Source: Morinoia aosen (Eukaryota > Arthropoda > Malacostraca > Amphipoda > Talitridae). Taken from it: DNA of 64,000 nucleotides. Every line of letters starts with the position of its first letter. The stretch's first letter is position 1. The stretch spans positions 30,111,891 to 30,175,890 of the forward strand of contig CM059573.1 of the NCBI GenBank assembly GCA_030386875.1. The letters run 5' to 3'. The position numbers were made by a program, and so were the translations under genes. Below the pieces are notes generated by a model. It made no database searches. It was not told where the DNA came from and worked only from the letters and a program-made list of their open reading frames with translations. Below, piece after piece: positions 10,601 to 20,433 of this stretch.

Positions 10601-12102
10601 CAGCGGTTGGCCTCGCCCTAGAACCTACCTGCGAAGAAGAAGAACTCGACCGGAAAGAACCAGAGATACCGTCACCCGTCGGAGAAACCATTGAAGACTG
10701 TCTCATCTCCTCTACGTTGACTACAACACAACGCTCAGAACTCCAGGAACTACTTGAAGAATATCGCGATCTTTTCACAGATACTCCCGGAAGAACCAGC
10801 ACGGCAGTTCATGAAATAAAATTGAAGGACCCTTCCAGTTTTCGACTTCAACATTCGTATCCACTTCCCTTAGCGCTGGAGCCTGAACTGCGGTCAAGTT
10901 TAGAGAAGTGGATGAAGATGGGAATCGTGATGCCATCCACATCACCTTATTATTCACCGCTCCTTGCTGTCCGGAAGAAAGACGGAACCCACCGATTTTG
11001 TCTCGACTGCAGGCACCTCAACAGCCAGACAGTATTCGATGCCGAGCCGATAGCAGACACCACTGCTATTTTCACCAATTTAGCAGGCAAAACAATATTC
11101 AGCAAAATGGATCTGACCAGTGGATATTGGCAAGTACCTCTACACCCTGAGTCCCGCCAATACACCGCCTTCAAAACTAGGTCTGGCCTCTATGAATTCA
11201 ACGTACTGCCTTTCGGCCTAGCAAATGCTCCAGCCACTTTTTCCCGCCTTATACGTCAAGTCACTGCAAGACTGCAAGACACCGAGGTCTACATGGACGA
11301 CATCTTAATCGCCTCGACAACCTGGGAAGATCATTGCACAGCATTAGCTAAACTGTTCGAAGCTCTCTCTCGACATGGCCTTAAGGCGAAGCCGTCCAAA
11401 TGCGAATTCGGATTTGACAGCCTCCAGTATTTGGGTCATCAACTAAGCAGTAATCAGATCCAGCCTCTGGAGAACCGAGTCGAAGCCTTGAAATCGGCTC
11501 CACTCCCAAAAATCAAACGGGAGCTCCGAAGTTTTCTCGGTACAGTTGGGTACTACCAACAGTACATTCCTAACTACTCTCAACTGACATCTAAACTCCA
11601 TGATTTCCTAAAGAAGAACTCCCCAGAACAAATACCTTGGACCGATACAACAGAAGATCTGTTCGAAAGTTTGAAGATAGCGTTAGTCAAGAGACCGGTC
11701 TTACAGTTACCAGACCCCAGATGTCCTTTCATTCTGAGGACAGATGCCTCCCAAACTGGACTTGGAGCAGCTCTTCTCCAGCCAAGCAAACGAGACTTCC
11801 GTCACTACGCGCCGGTAGCATATGCTTCACGTCGACTGAGAGGAGCAGAAATAAACTATTCTACCATTGAAAAAGAAGCGTTAAGCATCTACTGGGCTCT
11901 ACAGAAGTTTGAGGTCTACCTGTATGGACGAGAATTTGTGTTACAAACCGACCATCGACCGCTCCTTTATTTGCAACAGGCAGACAAGTTGAACCCCCGA
12001 TTGAAACGCTGGGCTTTGTATTTCAGCCTTTTTAGGTTCCGAGCCGAACACCTTCCGGGAGTCGACAACCACCTTGCAGATTTCCTGTCTCGGCTATTGT
12101 AG
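7627..12102 (+). CDS. gag-pol: Gag-Pol polyprotein of the LTR retrotransposon (Gag-PR-IN-RT-RH)
   Basis: The 1491-residue single frame encodes every retrotransposon function. Gag spans about residues 1-360, with a charged Glu/Ala/Arg repeat at 36-68 (probable coiled coil) and a C-x2-H-x5-H-x4-C knuckle at 344-358. The protease has LLDGGA at 436-441 and ILG at 502-504; the usual Asp-Thr/Ser-Gly is Asp-Gly-Gly here. Integrase has H629, H636, C663 and C666 for zinc, then D697, D757 and E793 (DD35E), then a GPY module at 933-935. Reverse transcriptase has D1162, LPFGLANAP at 1194-1202 and YMDD at 1222-1225. RNase H has D1373, E1417 and D1442. The ATG is the first in this frame after the primer binding site. 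No frameshift or stop separates Gag from Pol, so the way the Gag:Pol ratio is set is not visible. Proteins would act in cytoplasmic particles and, for integrase, in the nucleus. Confidence 0.95.
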   Translation: MNLVAQAREYVEALGLTPTDAEYREEFTSRLRHLEEAAERAAEREAAERAAEREAAERAAEREAAQRDHELRLRQLDARIAPQNARVKIPPPASFDPTKERMDEFLQRFCTHTTAMGFTEVDAVVMLHNLITPKERRLIDTLPAADRFKLPEIKLLLLDAHKVTPAKLRANYYELKPEEGDNMSRYLRRLEQSFDAWLKGCNIEANYKTLRDFLIVDRAYSSLPPFLATQLRDRGGNTVASLGEQGDSFLQARPHTSLHQLCKGRTLTSSTDAGPPALKASGAPERRATFPVRAPSTPARTPNSSNNSRGTPPRTSNTRGGPTRSGSVNTPQREQRGPYNGFYCTFHGPNQSHSSDECRQLQRRQGDGPSNGAGHASPLISSTTARVNNLATHEEAHEYDDIPPVACKHIASNKLIELGQLKTCSGTVNQQPVQVLLDGGATAVFVKKALVPADAILKKEITVRLANNHSFEAPLARVSLVCPYYHGEVTAVAMEELSHDVILGRVPGTTSFEEQMTDYEEQPVAAEVSHVVTRAAAKAIEDPTAAPSTVDILQHNKEDFKKLQRECKTLQLLFKKVDTGKEETHKDGRVITFELHDGILHRKTLRNGQETHQLVAPASVRPQILEMAHDNPLAGHYSQKKTQARLERDFYWPSLAKDVVQYCHSCHTCQTHAPSRPRKAPISTPPITTPFSALSVDLVGPLQPASARGHRYILTVVDQATRYADAAPLRHIDAETVAQELLEICSRVGFPHTLTSDNGTQFTAATFEAFLKLVGIQHRLTPLYHAQSNGIVERFNGTLKVMLRKLAVEQPRDWDLYLPSLLFAYRDAPQASTGYSPFELIYGHRVRGPLTVLKECWTDESLQDDTSTAQYLMEMKHRLKETCKIARENLNRSQEKSAKFFNRRTKMRTLKQGDKVLVFLPDSRKKLLMTWKGPYTVKSRLGTYTYTLDVDGNNKVYHINLLRQYHDREQQGSASPSEKDREDDERVEEAFAAVGLALEPTCEEEELDRKEPEIPSPVGETIEDCLISSTLTTTQRSELQELLEEYRDLFTDTPGRTSTAVHEIKLKDPSSFRLQHSYPLPLALEPELRSSLEKWMKMGIVMPSTSPYYSPLLAVRKKDGTHRFCLDCRHLNSQTVFDAEPIADTTAIFTNLAGKTIFSKMDLTSGYWQVPLHPESRQYTAFKTRSGLYEFNVLPFGLANAPATFSRLIRQVTARLQDTEVYMDDILIASTTWEDHCTALAKLFEALSRHGLKAKPSKCEFGFDSLQYLGHQLSSNQIQPLENRVEALKSAPLPKIKRELRSFLGTVGYYQQYIPNYSQLTSKLHDFLKKNSPEQIPWTDTTEDLFESLKIALVKRPVLQLPDPRCPFILRTDASQTGLGAALLQPSKRDFRHYAPVAYASRRLRGAEINYSTIEKEALSIYWALQKFEVYLYGREFVLQTDHRPLLYLQQADKLNPRLKRWALYFSLFRFRAEHLPGVDNHLADFLSRLL
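7739..7820 (+). repeat. 27-bp in-frame tandem repeat inside gag
   Basis: About three copies of a 27-bp unit encode a repeating Glu-Arg-Ala-Ala pattern. The repeat is a multiple of three, so it extends the charged helix without breaking the frame. It also leaves other frames open, which explains short overlapping frames on both strands here. Confidence 0.8.
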
Positions 12103-12124
12103 CAGAGACACCCTCCCCCGGGCG
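12103..12124 (+). promoter_or_regulatory. Expected polypurine tract position, sequence atypical
   Basis: Only 22 bp separate the Gag-Pol stop from the 3' LTR. They read GCAGAGACACCC then TCCCCCGGGCG. A purine-rich plus-strand primer normally sits here, but this spacer is pyrimidine-rich on the plus strand. Confidence 0.5.
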
Positions 12125-13106
12125 TGTCAGGCCGCACAGGGTTTGTCGAGCCTTTTTGTGTTAGTTACCCCTAATCTTAAGTATTTTCTTCATGTGTCCA
12201 GCTCTCTGAACGCCGACTTATCTATTTCCCCGCGCTGATGTTGCGTTTGTTCATTTACTTTAGTTAGCCCTTAAATATCATTTGTATTACATGTCGATAT
12301 TCCAATGTTTCTTGTGTTATCTAGCTAAATGCGACTAATATTTTAAATGCAATTTTGAGTGTTGTACCCTGTTATGCAGTAGCTCACGTCTGTACGCACT
12401 ATTTTTGCAATAGAAAATAAATCACTGTGTTTGTTAAAATATATCAGTGTATGTGATAGGGACTTCAAAGAGATTCAGCATTAAACAAGTCACACCCTGA
12501 GGTCAAAAGAGTTTCCTTTCTCCTTGTTGACATAGGCTTTAGTCGTATACGACACTTCGCCTAATAAGGGGTTTAAGGAGCCACCTCGGAAGGACGAACT
12601 ATTCCGCATAGTTTGTCAATAGGAAGACGCTGTCGCAGTTCGGCACTAACAGAATTCACTTCTGTTGCCCTAGCGGTCTCATACGGCGCAGACAGTTGCT
12701 CGTCTTCCTAACGGTACCACCGTAGTTCGGCACATAACAGAATTTACTTCTGTTGCCCTAGCGGACTTATTACGGCGTAGGTGGTACCCACACACACTCC
12801 TCACCCTAGCGGTACCACCGTAGTTCGGCACATAACAGAATTTACTTCTGTTGCCCTAGCGGACTGAATACGGCGCAGGCGGTACCCACACTCACCTCAC
12901 CCCCCACACACAACGGTACCGCCGTAGTTCGGCACTAACAGAATTTACTTCTGTTGCCCTAGCGGACTGATTACGGCGTAGGCGGTACCCACACGAACCT
13001 CAGGAAGGGCAGCTGCGAAGAAAAGCTAGCGCCCCGGAAAAGGTAGCTATACAGAAGACAGCCCTTTTCCACGAACCCTCACGTCGACCGCACGACGGTA
13101 TCGACA
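12125..13106 (+). repeat. 3' LTR
   Basis: This is the second copy of the 982-bp LTR, beginning TGTCAGG and ending TATCGACA, offset from the 5' LTR by 5585 bp throughout. No substitutions or indels were seen when the two copies were compared by eye, including the four hairpin units. Confidence 0.95.
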
Positions 13107-13111
13107 TTTAG
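13107..13111 (+). repeat. Target site duplication, right copy
   Basis: TTTAG directly follows the 3' LTR and matches 6535-6539. Confidence 0.9.
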
Positions 13112-14044
13112 AAACATGATTTTTTATTTCTTTCATTGAAACTTTTCAACTTTTGTAGGTGCTATACTTGATCAGTGTACCTGTGTGGCGGGTTTCAATA
13201 TATCAGAATTAAATTATGGGTTTTGTTAGGCTAGACATTTATCTGTTATTTATACGTTAGGAATAATTACCAAATTGATAATTCAAGCGTTAGCGAAGGC
13301 TGTGTCATAGGTACACTTGTCACACTTTGAGTGGCTCACGTAAACAGAGGAAAGGCTTTTGTTTCTTGCAAGCGTAATTGATTGCTTGATGTGTTGTGTT
13401 TATCGTTATCGACTGTATACACCATATTGATCATAAAAAAGTAAACCAAACTTTAAATGTTAGCAACTTTACAGTGAATAAAGATAACTTTATTCAATTT
13501 TTTTTCGTATTAGGTGGTGAAAAATGTTTTCCCTACAAATTTTTAGTGACATTGAAATTGATTTTTCCAGTAATGAGATAAATAATAGTTGCAAAAATGG
13601 GGGTAGCACATGACATTTTAAAGAAGTCATGAATGATACGAAAGTTATAAAGGGTCATTGCAACATTCAAAAACAAGTTATAACCAGTTATAACGAGAGC
13701 GTCTTTCAGGAATTCTGTGTACAAATTTATATCGAACTTCCTTTAAACTCTTTGTTCCCGCGAAGAAGTTGTTGATGAAAATGCGTTGCTCCTCTGTTAG
13801 TTGCCTAACGATGCGTTTAGTCACTTAACAATTTGCGTTTAAAGATAACATACTTGGATCTTATTTATACTCAGACCTAAATCTTTGTAGTCAGGATATA
13901 TGTCTCTGAGTGTAATGCAACAAATGAAACTGAAATACTTTAACCCGAAGTTGATAACATCTAAATTCGGGTTTACTTTTTTATGGTCCATACCTTGTAT
14001 TTATAGATAGTATAGTTATATCTATAAAAAGCATTAAAAAATAC
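13112..14044. other. AT-rich stretch with no recognised gene
   Basis: Short open frames only, none recognised. No structured repeat was seen. Confidence 0.5.
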
Positions 14045-14555
14045 GAGGATTTTTGTAATTCTTTATTAATTTTTCAATACAATGAATCTATTTTTCAACC
14101 TAAGTGCCTTCAAAGTGGATACACTTCTCCAGGCGCAGCTTTCATTCTTTTAGGCCATGTTTGAAGAAATCTGCTGACCCCTTCATAAGCCATTTTTTTG
14201 CTGCGTGTTTTGTTTAATAAGTGTTATTAAAATAGACGCCTTTCAACCGTTCTTTGAGTTTTGGGACAAAAATAAGTCAGATTGGGCTAAGTCTAGGCTA
14301 GAAGGTGGATGTGGCAACAATTCTGATCGAAATTCTCTCTAAACATTTTTTGCAACGCTTGAAGAATGCGCTCGAGCGTTGTCGTGGTGGAAACATCTTT
14401 TTTAATGCTGACGCTTTTTAGTTAATTCTGCTTTCAGTTTCTTCAAAACTTCTACATAACAGGCTCCTGTGACAGCTTTTCGAACTTCTAAAATGTCTAC
14501 CTGCACAACTCCTCCAGTCTTATTGACACTCGGGTTATGGCCGTATTCAGCGTTT
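14045..14555 (-). pseudogene. Mariner-like (DD34D) transposase fragment
   Basis: The C-terminal part of a mariner transposase reads on the minus strand with several frameshifts and stops. FHHDNARAHSS marks the second catalytic Asp. LDLAQSD, 34 residues further on, holds the third. A decayed tail around FFKHGLKE and LEKCIHFEGT matches the usual mariner C-terminus. The upstream part, including the DNA-binding domain and first Asp, is missing, and no terminal repeats were found. It is an old, 5'-truncated relic. Confidence 0.82.
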
Positions 14556-17549
14556 TTTTTTTAATTACCCTCGTTTATGTGTATATATGTTTGTATATAT
14601 CTATGTACAAATTTTCATGTATACATTTCATATACATATCTAGCGAAGGAATGGGAAGTGAAGGTATCGATGAGCGTCATATGGTAGAATGAGATGAGCT
14701 ATTTCCTAAGGCCAAGAAAAGGAAGCCGACTTGTAGTCCAGATATAAGCGAGAAGTTTCACAAAAAAAATCTGAAGAAGAATACAGAATGAAACGTTAAA
14801 CTGATGACATACTGAGGGCAGACATGATGCTTCTGCATTAGGCAGCTTTCAGTGCGAAGTGAAACTGACGAGGAAGTAAGTGCTGTTTTACTCCATCTAC
14901 TCATTGGAAAGGGCAGGGTGAGAAATACTGCATTGGTAAGACCAGAAATTGATCTATAAACTTTTTACAAATTATCATTGTGGGTATAGGCTTAATTACT
15001 AGCGCATCAGTTGATGCTCGCAAATGTATTTTATTTTGTAACGATTTTTGAATTGTTCATCGTCCCTTGATAAATGCGCCTTCATTCGTTCAGTGGAACT
15101 GTTGCTTTCATTTCTAAGATTTATCAACAGACGTAGAGTAGTGAAGGGGTTACTTCCGCTGTAGCCGTTTTAAGTTCTTTAGGCATGTTATTACATCCTA
15201 CGATCATCCGAAAATTATTGTACTGTGCAGGCATGCTCGGAATATAATATTAAGATACTTCTTCAGCATATTCAATAAATTAAGCTCATTTGTGATTTCT
15301 ATTATTTTTAACCAGGCATCCTATTCATTTAAATTGTGTAATTTTCAACACAAATAGAGTTTCAATCTAAATAGTTGACATTACATACATCAAGTTAGAA
15401 TATAAACCGTGCTAGATATCCGTCAGAATTTCAACAGATTACTGTTTTTAATTTTTAGTCAGACATTCTTTCTGATGCATCAAAGTTGAATGGATAGATC
15501 AAATTGAGTGTTAATTTACTAGATCTGTGGAAATATCCTCCGTTCTTCCAGACTTGCTTCAGTTTACCAGACATAGCAGCGGCGGCTGTAGCGCAAGTGT
15601 GACTTAAATTGTTGCTCGCCGCGTGTTTTGATGTCAGGCCACAATCGTTGGCATGCCTTGCTACGCTAGTGCGCAGGGTTTTTTCTCTGCAGTGATATTC
15701 AAGGTGATACTAGCAAAGATTTTTGACAGGTTGAAGTCTTGAAAGGATGTACTATTGCACTGTAAGTATTCCTGATTTAGGATTTCTACGTAATAAAATT
15801 AATTCTTTCGCCTGCTATATGTTATTCTTCAAAATAACTGAACTCAGCCTGTGCAGTTTATCACACATAAGTAACATAGAAAATATAAAAGTTTATAGTT
15901 GCATAATTTTTCTCGACTTGAAAATTAAGATTTCAAGTAAAGAAGAATTTACATTATTACTCCAAACCAATGCATTACACTCACACTTCGAAAACTTCAG
16001 TAAAAACAAGTTAGATCATTGGATATCACAATAAATTTTTTTCAGTCCGTTCTACTGTCTCGACGAATGACTTAATTTTTCTGGAGGCATATGCTAAAAT
16101 TTTAACGCTGAACAATTCTGCATCTGATTTTTTTCATGGAAGTCGAAGAGATACGCAACTGTACATACAAAAATTTGTCTCATCAACTGCAGAATACGAT
16201 CATTATTGAATTGAAATTGAACCTTTTTTTGTTTAGAATAAATGTACGTTTTAAGACACTCAACAGGAAGTAGCAATACAGAAAATATAATTTCGTTATT
16301 TTGAGGGTAAATGACTGACGTATTCGTGAGATTTTTCCGCTTTAGCAAAGTAGGGCAGAATATCTGCCTCAATTATTTATAAATGAAGTTTAAAATAATG
16401 CCTGGCAGCATGCAAATCTCTTTTTGCAATATACTGTAGAAATTCTCATTTACTACACACGAAATTTAATAATGAATGCGCAACGCAAAAGTTACGCTGA
16501 ATGCATTTCGTGTGATGCGTTTTTGGAAAGAATGAAGTTAAACGCTGGCCGGTCTGCGCCGAACTAACTGCATCAATTCCAAGCAGTTGAAATATTGTGA
16601 TAGGAAATAGAAGGTATTCACATTTAGTGGTTGAATTTGTGAAAACTGATGCGTTGTCTTTTGAATTTGCTTTTGTGACACGAGAAACTGACTTCTGCTA
16701 ATCGATTTCCAACTTCGCGCCGGACTCGCCAAAACTGTGGATGAGACTTAGGACAGACCCAGGAAATCGAATTAGTCATTATTCACAAGTAAAATATTTC
16801 ATTTCAAAATAAAAAACGGTAACGTGCAGGAAATTTCTCGTATCTAAATCTTTTACTTAAAATTAATTTTGTGACACTAGAGCTCAAAAGTTCTTCACAG
16901 CAAAATGTTATGAAGAAAATGAAAAAAATGTAAAGATGCTTATTAAATGGTTAAAGAAACTATAATATGGTCGGTATGTCTCTGTGAATACATTTCGTGC
17001 AGTCATGTGAATTTCGAGCAATGTTTAAGCTTTAGACTATAATTTCTATTTTGAATAATTATTTCAGTTCAGGAGAAACTGAAGTTGTGAGTTTTATTCG
17101 TACAATCTACTTCTTGTCGGTTCTTTTACGCCTGGAATTGAAACTATTTCTTGATTAGCTGGGTGAAAAAATTCATTGCAAGGTATCCAAAAGTTCTTAG
17201 CGAATAGTCGCTTGATTATTGTATTGTCTTATCGTCTCTCAACCGATTACACAAGAAAGAAATTTACACCCACAACTTGTCTAGGTTAGAATCAAGTTTA
17301 ACTCAGTACAAAAGCTAAGAAGCCTTGTGTACCATGCGGTACAGCCAACGCAATGTAAAGTTCGCCATCCTTATGCAACTTCTCCTGAATGCCAGCGATT
17401 TCGAATAGCCCGAGACGAGCTTCTCCGAGACGGTCTATCCCAAAAAGTCCACAATTTGCAAATGGATTGCTCTGGAATTTTCACTATCCTTGTGAAATTA
17501 TGCAACGATTACTTTATGATTAATGTGTTTTTTTCGTATATGCATCATA
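14556..17549. other. AT-rich stretch with no recognised gene
   Basis: Scattered frames of 60-95 codons on both strands resemble no family known to me. A TATATG-rich microsatellite-like patch lies at about 14575-14640. Confidence 0.5.
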
Positions 17550-18060
17550 ATCTTTTTTAACCGAAAAAATTGGGATTTTTAATATTGTATAAAATGTTAC
17601 CATTTTGAAGCTATAGAACCGGCAATACGTTTTTAGATAGCGTACGTAATTATCTAAAGAAAAGGGCGAGTGGATTTTCGATAATTTCACTGTTTAATTT
17701 TAGAAATTTTGTGAAAAAAGTTGACTTGTACCCCTTTTTTCTTTTTTTTGCGTCGTATAATTTTCAAAATAATTAAAAAATCGAAAAACCCGTATCTCTA
17801 TAGTTTGATAAAACTATATCGAATGATATACTTCCCATTCTTACACCTTAAATATTGTGGAAGAAGATGTATTTCAAAAGAAGAAATTTGCAAGTGTTCA
17901 GGACAGGCGTATTTCTAAAAAAATCGTATTTTTTCAATAATTTCGGAACCAAGTTTTTTTCTACATATCAGCTCTATGGTTCTGTAGCTTTTTTCAAGAC
18001 CTATCGATTGATATAGTTGCAAATCCTGTACTTTCAAAACAGTGGGGGAAAAATTAATTC
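17550..18060 (-). repeat. AT-rich dispersed repeat, related in reverse to 26400-26750
   Basis: The reverse complement of about 17980-18034 resembles 26402-26452 and 26575-26625: each has a GCTACAGGA-like start, a TATCAAT core and a later GAGCTAC-like segment. A weaker copy lies near 17795-17860, about 180 bp away, suggesting a tandem organisation. No coding content was seen. Confidence 0.5.
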
Positions 18061-18286
18061 CTATGAGAGCTATTTTTAGTCCAAGGCACTGGATCCCCGG
18101 CTTATAAAAAGCCTATCACACTTTCAAAACGCGGGTATCATCGTGCGCCACACGACTCATTATAGTCCAATTGAGTGACCAAAAAAAAGCAAATCCCCCG
18201 AAACATGTAAGGAAATAGGCCAAGTACGTACCCATAGTTGATCCTTAGTACGCTCCTGGCGCACAAGACGCGCTAGGTTCATCAGT

Positions 18287-20075
18287 TCATGGTCCCTGAG
18301 AGTGATTGAACGTTTCCGCATACTTGGTTGAGTGATGCTTCAGCGCCGCCAAACCTTCCAACATCGTGCTCGATGTGTCACCCAAGCTACGAAGCAGCAA
18401 TGCTTGACGAAAGCCGAAATTTTGCTCCAGTGCATTGGGTATTACAACAAGTAAAGTCCGGTCCAGAATTGCACTTTTGGTCTTGATGCATTTCAGCCAA
18501 AGCTTGGCGTACAGGCTTTCGTTGGAATATATAGAGTGTTGTTTGACACACCGCATTAGCAGCTCCGGGGATGTCAGTTCATTGTAGATTTGTCGTATGT
18601 CGAGGAGGTAGGGAAGGGATCTTCGTCAGGTACAGGTTCTCCGAAGCGTGAGACGCAGGTTCCTCTTTTGAGGCACGAGCTCGCTGCACCCAACACCAAG
18701 AATCCTCTCCAACAGGGCAGAACTGGTGCTTTGGCCATTCGTCGGTGCTACTGGAGTGGAAGTAAGACGACAGGTTGATGCCGACATCAGAGACCTTCTC
18801 ATGCATTCTGATCATTAGGTTTGATCAGAGCATCGATGGCGACATCAGTCAATAGTCCAGCACCAACGAGAGCACTCCGGAAGATAGTCTTTCCTTCCTT
18901 CGTCACGGTGGGGATCTATTTAGAATCTTTCAGGCGCCTCAGCCGAGTTCCCAGCCTCTTCGCAACGTGATTTACGCATTCCTTTATTACGACTGGGACC
19001 GAGTAAGGGTTGAACTGTACCACTCCCCTTCGCTCAGGAGGATCACGTACCGAAGTTCATGAAAAAGATGTTTGTCTCATTACTCATTTATTGGCATTTC
19101 ATTGAATATATGTATAATAAATAAATCTAATAAATAGATATAAAAAATCCATGAATATTTGCAATATAAACAAAATATGAATATATAAGCGAGTACATAA
19201 ATATGACTTACCAGTTCCTCCGAACGGCTCCACATTCTGACCGCGTCTTCCCTTTTAAAGTTTCGCTTACATTGTAAGCGGTGACCCTCCTCCCATGCAG
19301 CGAAATCCTCCGGAGAGAGTGCCGCCTTTTTCTTGACGCACAGCACACACACACGAAGCCTGTGTTACACTCGACGACGAAAGTCACTCCGATATGAGAT
19401 CGATGACCTCTTGTCATCCATCCATGTTCCATCAAAACTAACAGCGACATCGAGAAGTCCTTCCCTGTTGTAACCCTCATGAATTAAGCTGGTGAAAGTG
19501 CTTGACGGCGGCGACCTCCTGCTTCTGTAGCTTGCGATAGTGATGCCCCATCTCGTTGTAGAGGAAAGCCGTATGGCGATAAGAGGTCTTCCTGAAGTCA
19601 GGTAATGAGAGGTTGGTTCTCAAACGCCTCATTCCTGCAAAACCTTCTTTGTTCAGCACCGTTGTGTGAAAAAGTGACAAGTTCTGCATCTTCAATTTCG
19701 ACTGCCTGCCATCAAGAGGCCTTGCAACTGGTGCAGAAAATAATAACTCTTCACCACTTTAGCATTTCCATGAACTTTTCACCCAATATGTGTAACTACA
19801 GGCAGAACAACTAAGTTTTTAAAACACTTTACACACATAGGGTCAGCATTAGCCAATTGCTGCAGCAAATCGACTGGGATGATGCATTCGTTACCGCCTG
19901 CTGCAGCCGGAGAGCAGCCGGTTCAGGTACCTTCACTGCATCCACCAACTGCTTTCTGGTTTCCAGCACTGCACGTGGAGCAGGTAAAGGGACTTCCTGT
20001 TGCTCTGATGGATCAGTAGAACGTTTAGTGAAGTTCTTCTACCAGCAATCTAGTTTAGCTTTTTTTCGGCACCTT
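18287..20075 (-). pseudogene. Mutator-like (MULE) transposase pseudogene
   Basis: A broken transposase reads leftwards over about 1.8 kb. In protein order it shows a low-complexity Pro/Ala/Glu N-terminus ending near 19860. It continues with WMTRGHRSHIGVTF near 19400-19440 and CVLCVKKKAALSPEDFAAW near 19290-19352. Next comes KECVNHVAKRLGTRLRRLK near 18915-18985, then a block at 18579-18815. The last block is RCVKQHSIYSNESLYAKLW near 18500-18556. These blocks match the Mutator-like transposases common in arthropod genomes. They are in different frames and separated by stops, so the copy is dead. An AT-rich insert at about 19085-19210 begins with GTAAGT and may be an intron. No terminal inverted repeats were identified. 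Confidence 0.8.
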
Positions 20076-20363
20076 TAACACAATGTCACAGAGCAAGTTG
20101 ATTTAGGTGCGTTTGTAATCAACGGTCGCGGTTCAGTGACGTCGACATGCACCGGTAAAACAAAATGAGACCGAAGCCATGTCGAGGAAACGTAGAAGGC
20201 GACAAAATAAGGGATTTTTGCGAGCTTTTATTGTTTACCCTTTGCTGATGACATTTACAGAGAGAGGAAATAAAAAATATAGGTAAAAACAACTCTAAAA
20301 CTTTGCGATTGTTGTATATTAGAATATGCGTCGTTATAATATGGCACTGGTTTTGTGAGTAAG
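20076..20363. other. Upstream side of the Mutator-like relic, no gene recognised
   Basis: This may include the 5' terminal region of the Mutator-like element, but no inverted repeat was recognised. Confidence 0.4.
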
Positions 20364-20433
20364 AGCTCCTGAAGCTGTGGTTACGCTCCTCCTTTACGAG
20401 CTCCAGAAACTGTTGTTACGCTCCTCCTTTACT
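20364..20433 (+). repeat. 35-bp tandem duplication
   Basis: Two adjacent 35-bp copies (20364-20398 and 20399-20433) share GTTACGCTCCTCCTTTAC and differ at a few positions. Confidence 0.85.

Larger units (their letters stand above)
6540..13106 (+). mobile_element. Complete Ty3/gypsy-type LTR retrotransposon with Gmr1-like domain order
   Basis: This 6567-bp element consists of a 5' LTR, a primer binding site, one Gag-Pol frame and a 3' LTR, flanked by TTTAG duplications. The LTRs begin TGTC and end GACA. Both are 982 bp and I found no difference between them by eye, which implies a recent insertion. The coding frame is uninterrupted. Pol is ordered protease, integrase, reverse transcriptase and RNase H, whereas most Ty3/gypsy elements place integrase last. 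The sequence motifs, including a GPY/F module after the integrase, are gypsy-type and not copia-type. The combination is known from Gmr1-like elements, so assignment to that group is an inference from architecture. Confidence 0.95.

Noticed and set aside
7554..11870. Many open frames of 60-120 codons on both strands inside the retrotransposon
   Set aside because: They overlap the 1491-codon Gag-Pol frame and carry no motifs. In the Glu/Arg/Ala repeat they arise from the 27-bp unit.
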